DNA from: Xenococcus sp. PCC 7305
Lineage (GTDB): Bacteria > Cyanobacteriota > Cyanobacteriia > Cyanobacteriales > Xenococcaceae
Assembly: GCF_000332055.1 (NCBI RefSeq)
Contig: NZ_ALVZ01000156.1
Coordinates: forward strand, 1 to 32,416
Length of the DNA: 32,416 bases
Direction of reading: 5' to 3'
The notes below the pieces were generated by a model. That model saw nothing but the letters and a program-made list of their open reading frames with translations. It made no database searches and was not told the DNA's origin. Below, in pieces: positions 7,480-15,560 of the stretch. The position numbers and the translations under genes are program-made. The number at the start of each line of letters is the position of its first letter. Position 1 is the first letter of the stretch.

Positions 7480-8658
7480 TCAAAGGGAGAAGTCAGAATT
7501 ATTCCCTCTGCCCTCTGCCCTCTGCCCTCTGCCCTCTGCCCTCAAGGGCGAAGCTAATTGTTCGACTACAGAAGTTGGGGAAGGATTAACAGCCGTTTGG
7601 TAAACTTCTTGAGCAAACACATTTTGCACAATGAACAAAGAAATAAAGGAAATAACAGCAGCAATAATCGGGGTGGTGACCCAGCCAGAAGCAATGCCGC
7701 CTAAAACACCCCATTTGACTTGTCGAACTCCCTTTGCCCCTTGCAACATGGCAATTCCGATGACTGCTCCGACTACTGCTTGGGAACTAGATACGGGAAT
7801 TAAGGGAATCGGCGGTAAACCCAAACTGGCAACGAAATTAGATAATTCAGTGGAAGAAAAAACAAAGAGAACTAAAGAACTTGAGGTGACAACTACCAAG
7901 GCACCTGTGGGAGATAAGGTCATGAGGCTTCCTCCAACTGTCATCATTACCCTTTTAGAATAGGTAAAAACTCCGATCGCGATCGCGATCGCACCCAGTA
8001 AAAATAATTGCTCAACCGCCGAAATATCAAAAATACCTGAAATTTTAAGATCCTTGAAGGGTGAAGATGGAACAAAAACCCCCATCACATTACCAATATT
8101 ATTTGCTCCTAAAGTATAGGAACCAAAGGCACCCACAATAATCAAACCCAAACGGATATTTCTATCAAGACTTAGAAGATGGGGTTTCGTTTTTTTTATC
8201 GATAGAACAACAAACTTATAGATGAAAGCAGAGAAAATTGCCGCCAAGATAGGGCAAGCAACCCAGGTACTTAAAATCTTGGCCAACTCATTGAGATCTG
8301 TTGCTGAGCCACTAAACCAATTCCAACCGACAATAGCACCAACTACTGCTTGAGAAGTCGAAACAGGCAGTCCCAACTGGGTCATAAATAATACCGTAAT
8401 TGCAGCGGCTAGAGCTACGGTAAAAGAGCCAGCCAAGGCATTGACCGCCCCCAACTTTCCAAGGCCATCTGCGGCACCTGCACCGGCTGTTACCGAACCA
8501 ATTATGATAAAAACGCTACAAATAATAGCTGCGGTGGAAAAACGGATCATACGACTACCAACAGCCGTACCAAATACATTAGAAGCATCATTAGCTCCTA
8601 GTGACCAGCCCAAAAACAAGCCACTGGACAAGAAAATTAAAGTAGCGATTAATTCCAT
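7480..8658 (-). CDS. pit: PiT-family inorganic phosphate permease
   Basis: This 392-residue protein is a multi-span membrane transporter with both halves of the PiT signature. The N-terminal half has GWSLGANDASN (about 18-28) and PVSTSQAVVGAIVGW (about 98-112). The C-terminal half has LGANNIGNVMGV and PVSSSQAVVGAVIG. The repeated G-A-N-D/N motif carries the conserved Asp of the family. It imports phosphate with H+ or Na+. It is the last gene of a minus-strand unit PPK2, DUF47, PiT. The last roughly 25 residues (RAEGRGQRAEGRG) are translated from an STRR heptad repeat and are unlikely to be part of the fold, so the ancestral stop has probably been lost. Two overlapping HIP1 palindromes lie inside the gene at 7979-7992. 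Confidence 0.92.
   Translation of the reverse strand: MELIATLIFLSSGLFLGWSLGANDASNVFGTAVGSRMIRFSTAAIICSVFIIIGSVTAGAGAADGLGKLGAVNALAGSFTVALAAAITVLFMTQLGLPVSTSQAVVGAIVGWNWFSGSATDLNELAKILSTWVACPILAAIFSAFIYKFVVLSIKKTKPHLLSLDRNIRLGLIIVGAFGSYTLGANNIGNVMGVFVPSSPFKDLKISGIFDISAVEQLFLLGAIAIAIGVFTYSKRVMMTVGGSLMTLSPTGALVVVTSSSLVLFVFSSTELSNFVASLGLPPIPLIPVSSSQAVVGAVIGIAMLQGAKGVRQVKWGVLGGIASGWVTTPIIAAVISFISLFIVQNVFAQEVYQTAVNPSPTSVVEQLASPLRAEGRGQRAEGRGNNSDFSL
7504..7543. repeat. STRR heptad repeat (CCCTCTG)5, inside the 3' end of the phosphate permease gene
   Basis: Five exact CCCTCTG units plus a five-base partial unit are present. The complement GGCAGAG is the same heptad seen after tsaB at 20631 and, in variant form, after ycf23 at 30541. 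Here the permease reading frame passes through it. Confidence 0.9.
7979..7992. repeat. Two overlapping HIP1 palindromes
   Basis: GCGATCGC at 7979-7986 overlaps a second at 7985-7992, preceded by a near copy CCGATCGC at 7973. Within the permease gene they encode the Ala-Ile run AIAIA in a membrane span. A back-to-back pair also occurs at 13795-13810 inside ftsI. Confidence 0.9.
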
Positions 8659-8720
8659 AAATTTTTTGTTTTCCTTAAAACCTAGCCCCTAATCTTTAAC
8701 GCCTAAATACCTAGTTTTTT

Positions 8721-9416
8721 TTATAGGGTTCGCTGAATTGCATAGATGTCTAATTCATCTGCGACATCTTCTGCCTTATTGGCGATCGCATCAATAGCAT
8801 CAACGCGATCTCGTAAATTGATTTTTTCGGAAAATTTCAAGTTAGTATTAAAAATTCTCTTTTTCAATCTAATGGAGATTTTGTCAGCCTCAGATTCATA
8901 AACTCTGACTTGATATATGTGATCTCTGACTATTTTGGGATCACGAAAAAAAGTGCGCGCCGCAACAATTACTGTCTGGACACTTTGTGCTACAACTTTA
9001 ACCAACTCTAGAAATGAATTTTTAGTGATTTCTCTTTCTGTTGTAGAAATATTACCTTCATTTTGATAGTTTTGGCCCTGTTCAATCATCAGCTCCTGAA
9101 AATTGTTTCCCATAGCATCAAGCAAAGAAAACAAATCTGTCAGCAAGCGAAGCACGTCTGCTCGAAAATCAGGGATTAACATTTCGCTGTAAAGTACATT
9201 TATAATCGAACGCCTCAAATCCTGACATCTTTCTTTGAGGGTAATAATTTGTGATAATTTTTCCTCACAAGCCTCCGAGGCTCGCTCTGCTTTGATGTAG
9301 GCAGTAATTCCTAGCTCAAAGTAAATTGCTCCTTCCGCAACTTTATCGAGAAATTCATCAATTTGCCCTTCTAATAATTTTGTTTTGCCAAACAGGGCTG
9401 GGGTTTCTTTCGACAT
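8721..9416 (-). CDS. DUF47/PhoU-like protein, partner of PiT phosphate permease
   Basis: This all-helical protein of 231 residues has the DUF47 (PhoU_div, TIGR00153-type) pattern. It starts FGKTKLLEGQIDEFLDKVAE and continues through a helix-rich middle (SQIITLKERCQDLRRSI, LLTDLFSLLDAMGNNFQELM). It ends in the conserved stretch VRVYESEADKISIRLKKRIF, LRDRVDAIDAIANKAEDVAD. Family members have the PhoU three-helix-bundle fold and are commonly encoded next to PiT transporters, whose activity they are thought to modulate. Here the permease gene starts 62 bases downstream and PPK2 lies upstream. No transmembrane segment is visible. Confidence 0.9.
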   Translation of the reverse strand: MSKETPALFGKTKLLEGQIDEFLDKVAEGAIYFELGITAYIKAERASEACEEKLSQIITLKERCQDLRRSIINVLYSEMLIPDFRADVLRLLTDLFSLLDAMGNNFQELMIEQGQNYQNEGNISTTEREITKNSFLELVKVVAQSVQTVIVAARTFFRDPKIVRDHIYQVRVYESEADKISIRLKKRIFNTNLKFSEKINLRDRVDAIDAIANKAEDVADELDIYAIQRTL

Positions 9417-9434
9417 AATTTTAGAAACTGGGTT

Positions 9435-9469
9435 TTAGGTGTTAGGTGTTAGGTGTTAGGTCTTAGGGT
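9435..9469. repeat. STRR heptad repeat (TTAGGTG)5
   Basis: Five TTAGGTG-type units (three exact, then TTAGGTC and TTAGGGT) lie between the PPK2 and DUF47 genes, upstream of the DUF47 start. Confidence 0.85.
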
Positions 9470-9482
9470 TTAAGGCGCTCAT

Positions 9483-9517
9483 TTATTACTTATTACTGAT
9501 TACTTATTACTTATTAA
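9483..9517. repeat. STRR heptad repeat (TTATTAC)5 abutting the PPK2 stop
   Basis: Units are TTATTAC, TTATTAC, TGATTAC, TTATTAC and TTATTAA. The last one directly abuts the PPK2 stop codon at 9518-9520. Its complement GTAATAA is the heptad found upstream of ftsI at 13547. Confidence 0.85.
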
Positions 9518-10342
9518 TTAGTATTTCTGAGGAACAACATGTAATTCTTCCATTGCCAGCTCATCATCATACTCATTTGTGAGATCGCGATCGCCCAGTT
9601 CAAATTTCTTCGGGGTCAAGTCCTCATAGGGGATTAAACTCAGGAAATGGGAAATACAATTGAGCCGAGCGCGTTTTTTGTCATCCGCCGGGACAATATA
9701 CCAAGGCGACTCATCATGATCTGTCGCAAGTAACATATTGTCTCTAGCCTGAGAATACTCATACCAACGCTTATAGGATTCTAAATCCATAGGGCTTAAT
9801 TTCCAGACCTTGCGTGGATCTTCAATCCGTTGCTTAAAACGCCGTTTTTGTTCTTTCATACTGGTATCTAACCAGTATTTGATGAGGATGATTCCAGACT
9901 CTTTTATATAATGCTCAAATCCTGGGACATATTGCAGAAAGTTTACATATTCTTTCTTGTCACAAAAACCCATAACTCTCTCTACGCCGGCACGATTGTA
10001 CCAACTGCGATCGAAGATTACGACTTCGCCAGCTGCGGGAAAATGTTGCATGTAGCGTTGGATATACATTTGAGTTTTTTCCCGCTCTGAAGGAGTAGGC
10101 AGCGCAACCACACGGAATACCCGAGGACTAACTCTTTCGGTAAGTCTTTTAATGACACCTCCTTTCCCTGCTGCATCTCGGCCTTCAAAGACGACAATCA
10201 CTTTTAGTCCTTTTTCTTGAACCCAATATTGCAATTTAACTAATTCGGCATGGAGTTTTGTTATTTCAGCTTCATAAACTTTATTCGAAAGTCTTGGTAA
10301 CTTTTCTGAGTTTTTTTGCTTTCCTTGTTTCTTTTTACCCAT
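9518..10342 (-). CDS. ppk2: Polyphosphate kinase 2 (PPK2)
   Basis: This 274-residue protein is a single-domain PPK2. Residues 54-62 (GRDAAGKGG) are the Walker A loop, and 107-121 (VVIFDRSWYNRAGVE) hold the Walker B aspartate D111. The lid region has RRFKQRIEDPRKVWKLSPMD and SPWYIVPADDKKRARLN. PPK2 transfers phosphate between polyphosphate and nucleoside di/triphosphates, usually in the direction of nucleotide regeneration. The length fits class I enzymes, but substrate preference cannot be told from sequence here. It is the first gene of the unit with DUF47 and PiT, which links phosphate uptake to polyphosphate handling. A basic lysine-rich N-terminus (MGKKKQGKQK) precedes the domain. Confidence 0.92.
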   Translation of the reverse strand: MGKKKQGKQKNSEKLPRLSNKVYEAEITKLHAELVKLQYWVQEKGLKVIVVFEGRDAAGKGGVIKRLTERVSPRVFRVVALPTPSEREKTQMYIQRYMQHFPAAGEVVIFDRSWYNRAGVERVMGFCDKKEYVNFLQYVPGFEHYIKESGIILIKYWLDTSMKEQKRRFKQRIEDPRKVWKLSPMDLESYKRWYEYSQARDNMLLATDHDESPWYIVPADDKKRARLNCISHFLSLIPYEDLTPKKFELGDRDLTNEYDDELAMEELHVVPQKY

Positions 10343-10595
10343 CTTTTTTGCCTATAATTCCTACTTAAATTAATAAAAGCCTTGAATATTTGATCCTGAA
10401 TCATAAATTCAGATTTTGTAAAACATAAGAAAATATTATGATAATTTTTGCGATCGCAACTTAGAAAAGGTGCTCTTTGTTACTAAAAAATGAGACAATG
10501 GGAGTCTTGCGCAAAATTAATTTGACTTCTTATTCGCTCTATTTGCTAGTTAAACATTAAAGAGAATTTCCACCGCAATAAATTTTATAGACAAA
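10343..10595. promoter_or_regulatory. Divergent promoter region between ppk2 and sir
   Basis: These 253 AT-rich bases must hold promoters for both genes. A HIP1 palindrome lies at about 10451. I looked for Pho-box-like repeats on the ppk2 side and did not find a convincing set. Confidence 0.4.
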
Positions 10596-12536
10596 ATGGT
10601 ACAAACTCCAATTGCTCCGACCAAGAAAGTATCAAAGCTAGAGTTCACAAAAGAACGTAGTAATTTCTTGCGTGAGCCTGTAGCTACAGAAATACTCCAA
10701 GACACAACTCATTTTACAGAAGATGCGATCCAAATTCTTAAATTTCATGGCTCTTATCAACAAGACAACCGAGATAATCGGATAAAAGGCCAAGAAAAAG
10801 ATTATCAAATGATGTTGCGTACCCGTTCTCCTGGAGGATTTATTCCCGCGCAGCTATATATAGCTCTAGACAAATTGTCAGAAGAATTTGGCAACCACAC
10901 TCTCAGGACAACTACTCGTCAGGGTTTCCAAATCCACGGCATCCTAAAAAAGAATCTAAAAGAAACTATTGCTACCATTGTGCGCAATATGGGTTCAACT
11001 CTTGGGGCTTGCGGTGATTTGAACCGTAACGTGATGGCACCTCCAGCACCTTATAAAAATAAACCTGAATATCAATATGCTTGGGAATATGCAGATAAGA
11101 TTGCTGATTTGTTAACGCCCCAAACTGGTGCTTATTATGAAATTTGGCTCGATGGCGAAAAGATCATTAGCGCCGAAGAAGCAGAGGAAGTCAAAGCGGC
11201 CAGACAGAAAAATGGCACGGGGACAGTTATTCATGGCAATGAGGAACCAATCTATGGCACCCACTATATGCCACGGAAATTTAAAATTTCTGTAACTGTT
11301 CCTGGGGATAATTCCATTGATGTCTATACCCACGATATTAGCCTGGTCGTTATTCTCGATGAACAAGGAGAATTAGAAGGGTTTAATGTTCTAGCTGGTG
11401 GCGGCATGGGTCGCACCCATAATAAAGAAGAAACCTTCGCGAGAATAGCTGATCCCATTGGTTTTGTGGTGAAAGAAGATGTCTATGAGCTGATCAAAGC
11501 TATTGTAGCCACCCAAAGAGATTATGGCGATCGCTTTAATCGTCGTCATGCCAGAATGAAATATCTCTTATACGATTGGGGTGTGGAGAAATTCAAGGCC
11601 AAATTGGAAGAATTTTTTGGCAAGACAATTGCTCCCTATCGAGAATTACCCGATTGGAAATATCTAGATTTCCTCGGTTGGCATGAACAAGGTGATGGCA
11701 AATTATTTTTTGGCTTGTCGGTAGAGAATGGTCGGGTCAAAGACACTGATGAGTGGAAACTTAAAACTGCCTTACGGGAAATAATCGGCAAATTTGATAT
11801 TCCCATGCGCCTAACGGCCAATCACGATATTATTCTTTATGAGATTGACCCAGAGAATAAAGCAGAGATTGAACAGATACTGCTTCAAAGAGGAATTGAA
11901 ACCAATCCCGAGGCGATCGACAAATTTACTCGCTATTCGATGGCTTGCCCTGCATTGCCCCTTTGTGGACTAGCTGTTACCGAATCGGAACGAGTTTTAC
12001 CTCAAATTAGCGATCGCATACGCACATTATTGACTAAACTAGGTATGGCTGATGAATATTTTGTCATCCGTATGACTGGTTGTCCCAATGGTTGCGATCG
12101 TCCCTATATGGCAGAACTAGGTTTTGTAGGTAGTGCTCCCAAAAAATACCAAGTATGGCTGGGAGGGACACCAGATCAAACCCAACTAGCTCAACCCTAT
12201 GAGCAAAAAATGCCTGTAGATGAATTAGAAGACTTTTTTGAGCCTATCTTTGTCTTCTTCAAACAAAAGCGTCAAGCAGGAGAAAGTTTTGGCCTGTTCT
12301 GCTCTCGTATTGGCTTCGATGCAATTCGTAAATTTTCTGCTGATTATAAATTAGGTAGCTATATGGAAGAAACCACCACCAAACAACGCAAGTTCCGCAA
12401 AAATCAAAAACGGGTTAGTGTTCCCGATGAAATTTTCCCTCGCTTGAAGGAAATGGCACAACAAGAAGGGAGACCAATGAATCAGGTTATTGCTGATGCT
12501 CTAGCTGATTATTTTGCCAAAAAAGCCAATGGCTAG
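10596..12536 (+). CDS. sir: Ferredoxin-sulfite reductase with RHH-like C-terminal tail
   Basis: The 646-residue protein has two ferredoxin-like/sirohaem halves. The N-terminal half includes [10 protein letters not shown] and [15 protein letters not shown]. The C-terminal half carries the 4Fe-4S/sirohaem cysteines C451-x5-C457 ([11 protein letters not shown]) and C496-x3-C500 ([10 protein letters not shown]). The enzyme reduces sulfite to sulfide with six electrons from ferredoxin in sulfate assimilation. The LACGDLNRN and SPG patterns favour sulfite over nitrite reductase. Beyond the enzyme, residues 596-646 form a basic segment [19 protein letters not shown] then [20 protein letters not shown]. 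This has the strand-helix-helix pattern of a ribbon-helix-helix DNA-binding domain. It is divergent from ppk2. Confidence 0.93.
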   Translation: MVQTPIAPTKKVSKLEFTKERSNFLREPVATEILQDTTHFTEDAIQILKFHGSYQQDNRDNRIKGQEKDYQMMLRTRSPGGFIPAQLYIALDKLSEEFGNHTLRTTTRQGFQIHGILKKNLKETIATIVRNMGSTLGACGDLNRNVMAPPAPYKNKPEYQYAWEYADKIADLLTPQTGAYYEIWLDGEKIISAEEAEEVKAARQKNGTGTVIHGNEEPIYGTHYMPRKFKISVTVPGDNSIDVYTHDISLVVILDEQGELEGFNVLAGGGMGRTHNKEETFARIADPIGFVVKEDVYELIKAIVATQRDYGDRFNRRHARMKYLLYDWGVEKFKAKLEEFFGKTIAPYRELPDWKYLDFLGWHEQGDGKLFFGLSVENGRVKDTDEWKLKTALREIIGKFDIPMRLTANHDIILYEIDPENKAEIEQILLQRGIETNPEAIDKFTRYSMACPALPLCGLAVTESERVLPQISDRIRTLLTKLGMADEYFVIRMTGCPNGCDRPYMAELGFVGSAPKKYQVWLGGTPDQTQLAQPYEQKMPVDELEDFFEPIFVFFKQKRQAGESFGLFCSRIGFDAIRKFSADYKLGSYMEETTTKQRKFRKNQKRVSVPDEIFPRLKEMAQQEGRPMNQVIADALADYFAKKANG

Positions 12537-12641
12537 TCGGGCTGAATCTAATTAATTATTATCTATAAGATTTGAGTTTTGAAGAAGTGAGTATTCACCA
12601 TTCAAGACTCTTTTTTTATATTGTGCCCTACATATATTATT

Positions 12642-12845
12642 CTAAATTTCATCAGGAATAACCCATTTAGGAGGTTCAGTTAGTTTTTTTCTCCTGGCTA
12701 TTTCAGCTATTTCGATCATGTCATCTAAAGAGGTTTCGCTGATAAACTTAGAGGTTTTCTCTAGATGATTGTCTTGCGACACTGGATTCCCTGCAAGAGA
12801 TTCTTGCTGATTATTGGTTGTTTTACTTATATTATGGTCTTCCAT
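12642..12845 (-). CDS. Small hypothetical protein
   Basis: From the ATG at 12845 this encodes 67 residues, starting MEDHNISKTTNNQQESLAG. It has a polar N-terminal half and a C-terminal SETSLDDMIEIAEIARRKK followed by LTEPPKWVIPDEI. The predicted helix followed by a W-V-I-P-D tail looks like a structured element, perhaps a small partner or antitoxin-like protein, but I do not recognise it. An upstream start at 12896 would add 17 residues. No partner gene adjoins it, and the region is AT-rich. I am unsure that it is a gene. Confidence 0.35.
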   Translation of the reverse strand: MEDHNISKTTNNQQESLAGNPVSQDNHLEKTSKFISETSLDDMIEIAEIARRKKLTEPPKWVIPDEI

Positions 12846-13025
12846 GATGCTTCGGATTGCTATTTTTACCTGCAAATATTGTAAATTATTATGCAATCTC
12901 GCAAACTTTTTGCCTCTTTATTTCTTATTTTTTGAGGGAAGATCAACATTTATTGCTTATCTCTTGCCTTTTGTCAATATGACAGTTAGAATGCGGCTGA
13001 AAACCTCCACACACTTATCCTTACT

Positions 13026-13523
13026 ATGTCTGCTCTTCCTCAATATTATATTCAGGTCGGCTCTGATGAACATCTCTCCTCAGAGGTATCTAACACTCAG
13101 ATAACATCTAATACTCAGCCGAAATCGAGTAATAATTCCCCTAGCGCACCTTCTCATTTTCCCCAAGCCAAAAAATTTCCTGCATATCTCAAGGTTTTAC
13201 TTTTATTGCAGAAATGTTCTTTAGGGGTTGCAGGTTTGTCTATTGCCACAGGAATTGGTTTATATCTATCGACAGTTTCTATTCCTCAGCAATGGAGTAA
13301 AGAATACCGCAATCTGGAAACTTTACAAAGTCAAGAACGCCAGTTGACAAGTATTGGAGAGCGTTTAAAATATGAGGTCTCTCAACAAGCCCAGCAATTT
13401 CAGATGTCTCCCATCACGCCTGAAAATACTGTATTTCTGACGCCAAATACTGTAGCCGTCAAGCCTCAGCTTAACCAAAAAAATCAGGGTAAATCTCTCA
13501 AGAAAATCAGTCTTGGATACTAG
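13026..13523 (+). CDS. Single-span membrane protein upstream of ftsI, FtsL-like candidate
   Basis: This 165-residue protein has a polar, serine- and asparagine-rich cytoplasmic N-terminus (about 1-58) and one transmembrane segment (about 59-84: VLLLLQKCSLGVAGLSIATG). A helix that looks like a coiled coil follows (about 92-122: LETLQSQERQLTSIGERLKY). The tail is basic and ends KKISLGY. Topology and gene order (directly upstream of the septal transpeptidase) match FtsL of other bacteria, which bridges FtsB/FtsQ and FtsI/FtsW. FtsL is too divergent to recognise by residues, so the assignment is inference from layout. The 61 bases to ftsI are mostly STRR repeat. Confidence 0.7.
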   Translation: MSALPQYYIQVGSDEHLSSEVSNTQITSNTQPKSSNNSPSAPSHFPQAKKFPAYLKVLLLLQKCSLGVAGLSIATGIGLYLSTVSIPQQWSKEYRNLETLQSQERQLTSIGERLKYEVSQQAQQFQMSPITPENTVFLTPNTVAVKPQLNQKNQGKSLKKISLGY

Positions 13524-13546
13524 TGCCGCCGCGCTGAAGTAATTAG

Positions 13547-13588
13547 GTAATAAGTAATAAGTAATGAGTAATAAGTAATGAGTAATGA
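13547..13588. repeat. STRR heptad repeat (GTAATAA/GTAATGA)6 that contains the ftsI start codon
   Basis: Six units alternate between GTAATAA and GTAATGA. The ATG used for ftsI (13585) is in the last unit. Confidence 0.88.
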
Positions 13589-15438
13589 GAAAGATTAGGG
13601 CGAGTAAATTATCCCAAAAGACTCGATTGCCCAAAAAACCTCGTAATCTTGCTCGTCAAGTTACGTTAAGATTGCTTCTAGTATGGGGGTTGTTATTTCT
13701 TTGTGCCACAGGATTGGCAGTGAGACTTTATCATCTTCAAGTTGTTGATCCTGTGATTGCCCATGAAAAAGCACCGAAAAATAAAAATTATAAGGCGATC
13801 GCGCGATCGCAACAGACGGCCAACTTACAATTATTCACTCCCCGCCGTCAAATTGTAGATCGCAATCAAAATGTTTTGGCTACAGATCGCATAAATTACG
13901 AACTTTATGTTCATCCTGCCCTATTCATCAAAAACGCCAAACCAGTTTCCGCAGAAGAAATTGCCCAAAGCTTAGCGACTATTTTAAAAACTGATAGCCC
14001 TGAGAACCTTTTAAAAAAGTTTGGTAGGCCCGGCCCTTTATTTAGAAATTTGCCAGAATCAGTAGTTCCGCAAATTCGTGCTTTGCAGATTGATGGTTTA
14101 GATCTTAGGAAAAACTATTCTCGCTATTATCCTTATCAGGACATGGCAGCAGAAGTTATTGGCTATATTAATAAAGATTCGAGCCGCGAACCCAAGGCAG
14201 GGTTGGAACTTACGCAAAATAACTTACTAGAGCGACCTTCGATTACTTTGAGGTTAAAGCGCAGTTTCTTGCAACTCAAGGGCAAAACTCAACCGATCTT
14301 TCATCCTGGGGAGTTAAAGCGATCGCAGAAACTTTTCCAGTTTGACGATCTCAGGCTACAAACTACCCTCGATTTGCGATTGCAACAATCAGCTCGTGAG
14401 GCTTTAAAAGCTGGGATGGACAAGTATAAGGCCAAAAGAGGAGCTGTTTTGGTAATGGATGTTTGGGATGGTTCGATTCCGATTCTCGTTTGTGAGCCAA
14501 CCTATGATCCCAATCGCTATAACGAATACCAAGATTATAGTGTCTTTAAAAATTGGGCAATAACAGATCTTTATGAGCCTGGTTCGACTTTTAAACCAAT
14601 TAATGTTGCGATCGCCCTAGAAGCTGGGGTCGTTACTCCCAACGCAAAAATTGAAGATACGGGAAAAACTGTTGTCAATACCCATACGATTCGCAATCAC
14701 GATTATCGAGAAAAAGGAGCCAGAGGAAAAATTAGCATTCCTCAGATTTTGCAATATTCTAGCAATATCGGGATGATTAATATTATGAAGCAGTTGTCTC
14801 GTCCCGATTATTATCACAAGCTCCAAGAATTAGGGATCGAGGAGCCATTAAAACTAGATATTCCCGGTTATACTCCGGGTCAACTTCGGGACGAAGTGGA
14901 ATTTTCGGTCAGAGAAATTGATGCGGCAACGGCGGCTTTTGGGCAAGGTTTTTCTCTCACGCCGATGAAACTGCTACAGTTGCATGCTGCGATCGCTAAT
15001 GGGGGAGAATTAATGAAACCTCATTTGGTCAAAGGGTTAGTTGATTTTGATGGCAATATTCACTACGAGATTCCTTCTCAAAGTAAAAAAATTTGGGACT
15101 CCAAAATCACCCAGACTGTTCTAGAAATGATGGAAACAGTTGTGGATCAAGGCAGTGGTAAAGTTTCCCAAATTCCTGGCTATCGGATTGCCGGAAAAAC
15201 AGGAACTGCCCAGAAAATCAATCAAACCGGAGCCTATGATGAAACCGCCAAGATTACAAGTTTTGTTGCCATTTTTCCCGTGGAAAACCCCCGTTATGCA
15301 ATTTTAGCGGTAGTAGATGAGCCGAAGGGAAGATGGACTTTTGGTTCTACTGTGGCAGCTCCAATCGTAAAAGATGTGATCGAAACAATTATTGCTCATG
15401 AGGGAATCGCCCCATCTCGCGAACCGGAGAAAAATTAA
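13585..15438 (+). CDS. ftsI: FtsI-type peptidoglycan transpeptidase (class B PBP)
   Basis: This 617-residue class B penicillin-binding protein has a basic cytoplasmic tail (1-27), a single membrane anchor (about 28-48, LLLVWGLLFLCATGLA) and a PBP dimerisation domain (about 90-240). The transpeptidase domain has all three active-site motifs: S334-T-F-K337, S392-S-N394 and K538-T-G540. It cross-links septal peptidoglycan in cell division. No PASTA domain is present. The ATG at 13585 lies inside an STRR repeat, with no ribosome binding site other than the repeat itself. There is no later ATG before the anchor, so this start is accepted by default. The FtsL-like gene lies 61 bases upstream. Confidence 0.93.
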   Translation: MRKIRASKLSQKTRLPKKPRNLARQVTLRLLLVWGLLFLCATGLAVRLYHLQVVDPVIAHEKAPKNKNYKAIARSQQTANLQLFTPRRQIVDRNQNVLATDRINYELYVHPALFIKNAKPVSAEEIAQSLATILKTDSPENLLKKFGRPGPLFRNLPESVVPQIRALQIDGLDLRKNYSRYYPYQDMAAEVIGYINKDSSREPKAGLELTQNNLLERPSITLRLKRSFLQLKGKTQPIFHPGELKRSQKLFQFDDLRLQTTLDLRLQQSAREALKAGMDKYKAKRGAVLVMDVWDGSIPILVCEPTYDPNRYNEYQDYSVFKNWAITDLYEPGSTFKPINVAIALEAGVVTPNAKIEDTGKTVVNTHTIRNHDYREKGARGKISIPQILQYSSNIGMINIMKQLSRPDYYHKLQELGIEEPLKLDIPGYTPGQLRDEVEFSVREIDAATAAFGQGFSLTPMKLLQLHAAIANGGELMKPHLVKGLVDFDGNIHYEIPSQSKKIWDSKITQTVLEMMETVVDQGSGKVSQIPGYRIAGKTGTAQKINQTGAYDETAKITSFVAIFPVENPRYAILAVVDEPKGRWTFGSTVAAPIVKDVIETIIAHEGIAPSREPEKN

Positions 15439-15445
15439 TTTTTTG

Positions 15446-15466
15446 GGTTTTAGGTTTTAGGTTTTA
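15446..15466. repeat. STRR heptad repeat (GGTTTTA)3 after ftsI
   Basis: Three exact GGTTTTA units begin eight bases after the ftsI stop codon. Confidence 0.75.
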
Positions 15467-15560
15467 GAGGAATTCTGAGAATCGAGAAATTTAGATTTTA
15501 TGTTCTCTGTCCCCTATTCCTCGTTACCTATTCTCTGTTCCCCAACAACTGCTTAAAAGT

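Noticed and set aside
7631-7963. Plus-strand open frame of 110 codons opposite the PiT permease gene
   Set aside because: It is a shadow of the antisense permease. The product is a low-complexity K/T/P string with no recognisable motif.
12814-13104. Plus-strand open frame overlapping both the small hypothetical gene and the FtsL-like gene
   Set aside because: It is out of frame with the FtsL-like gene and the cysteine- and leucine-rich product comes from AT-rich sequence. The overlapping FtsL-like gene has better features.
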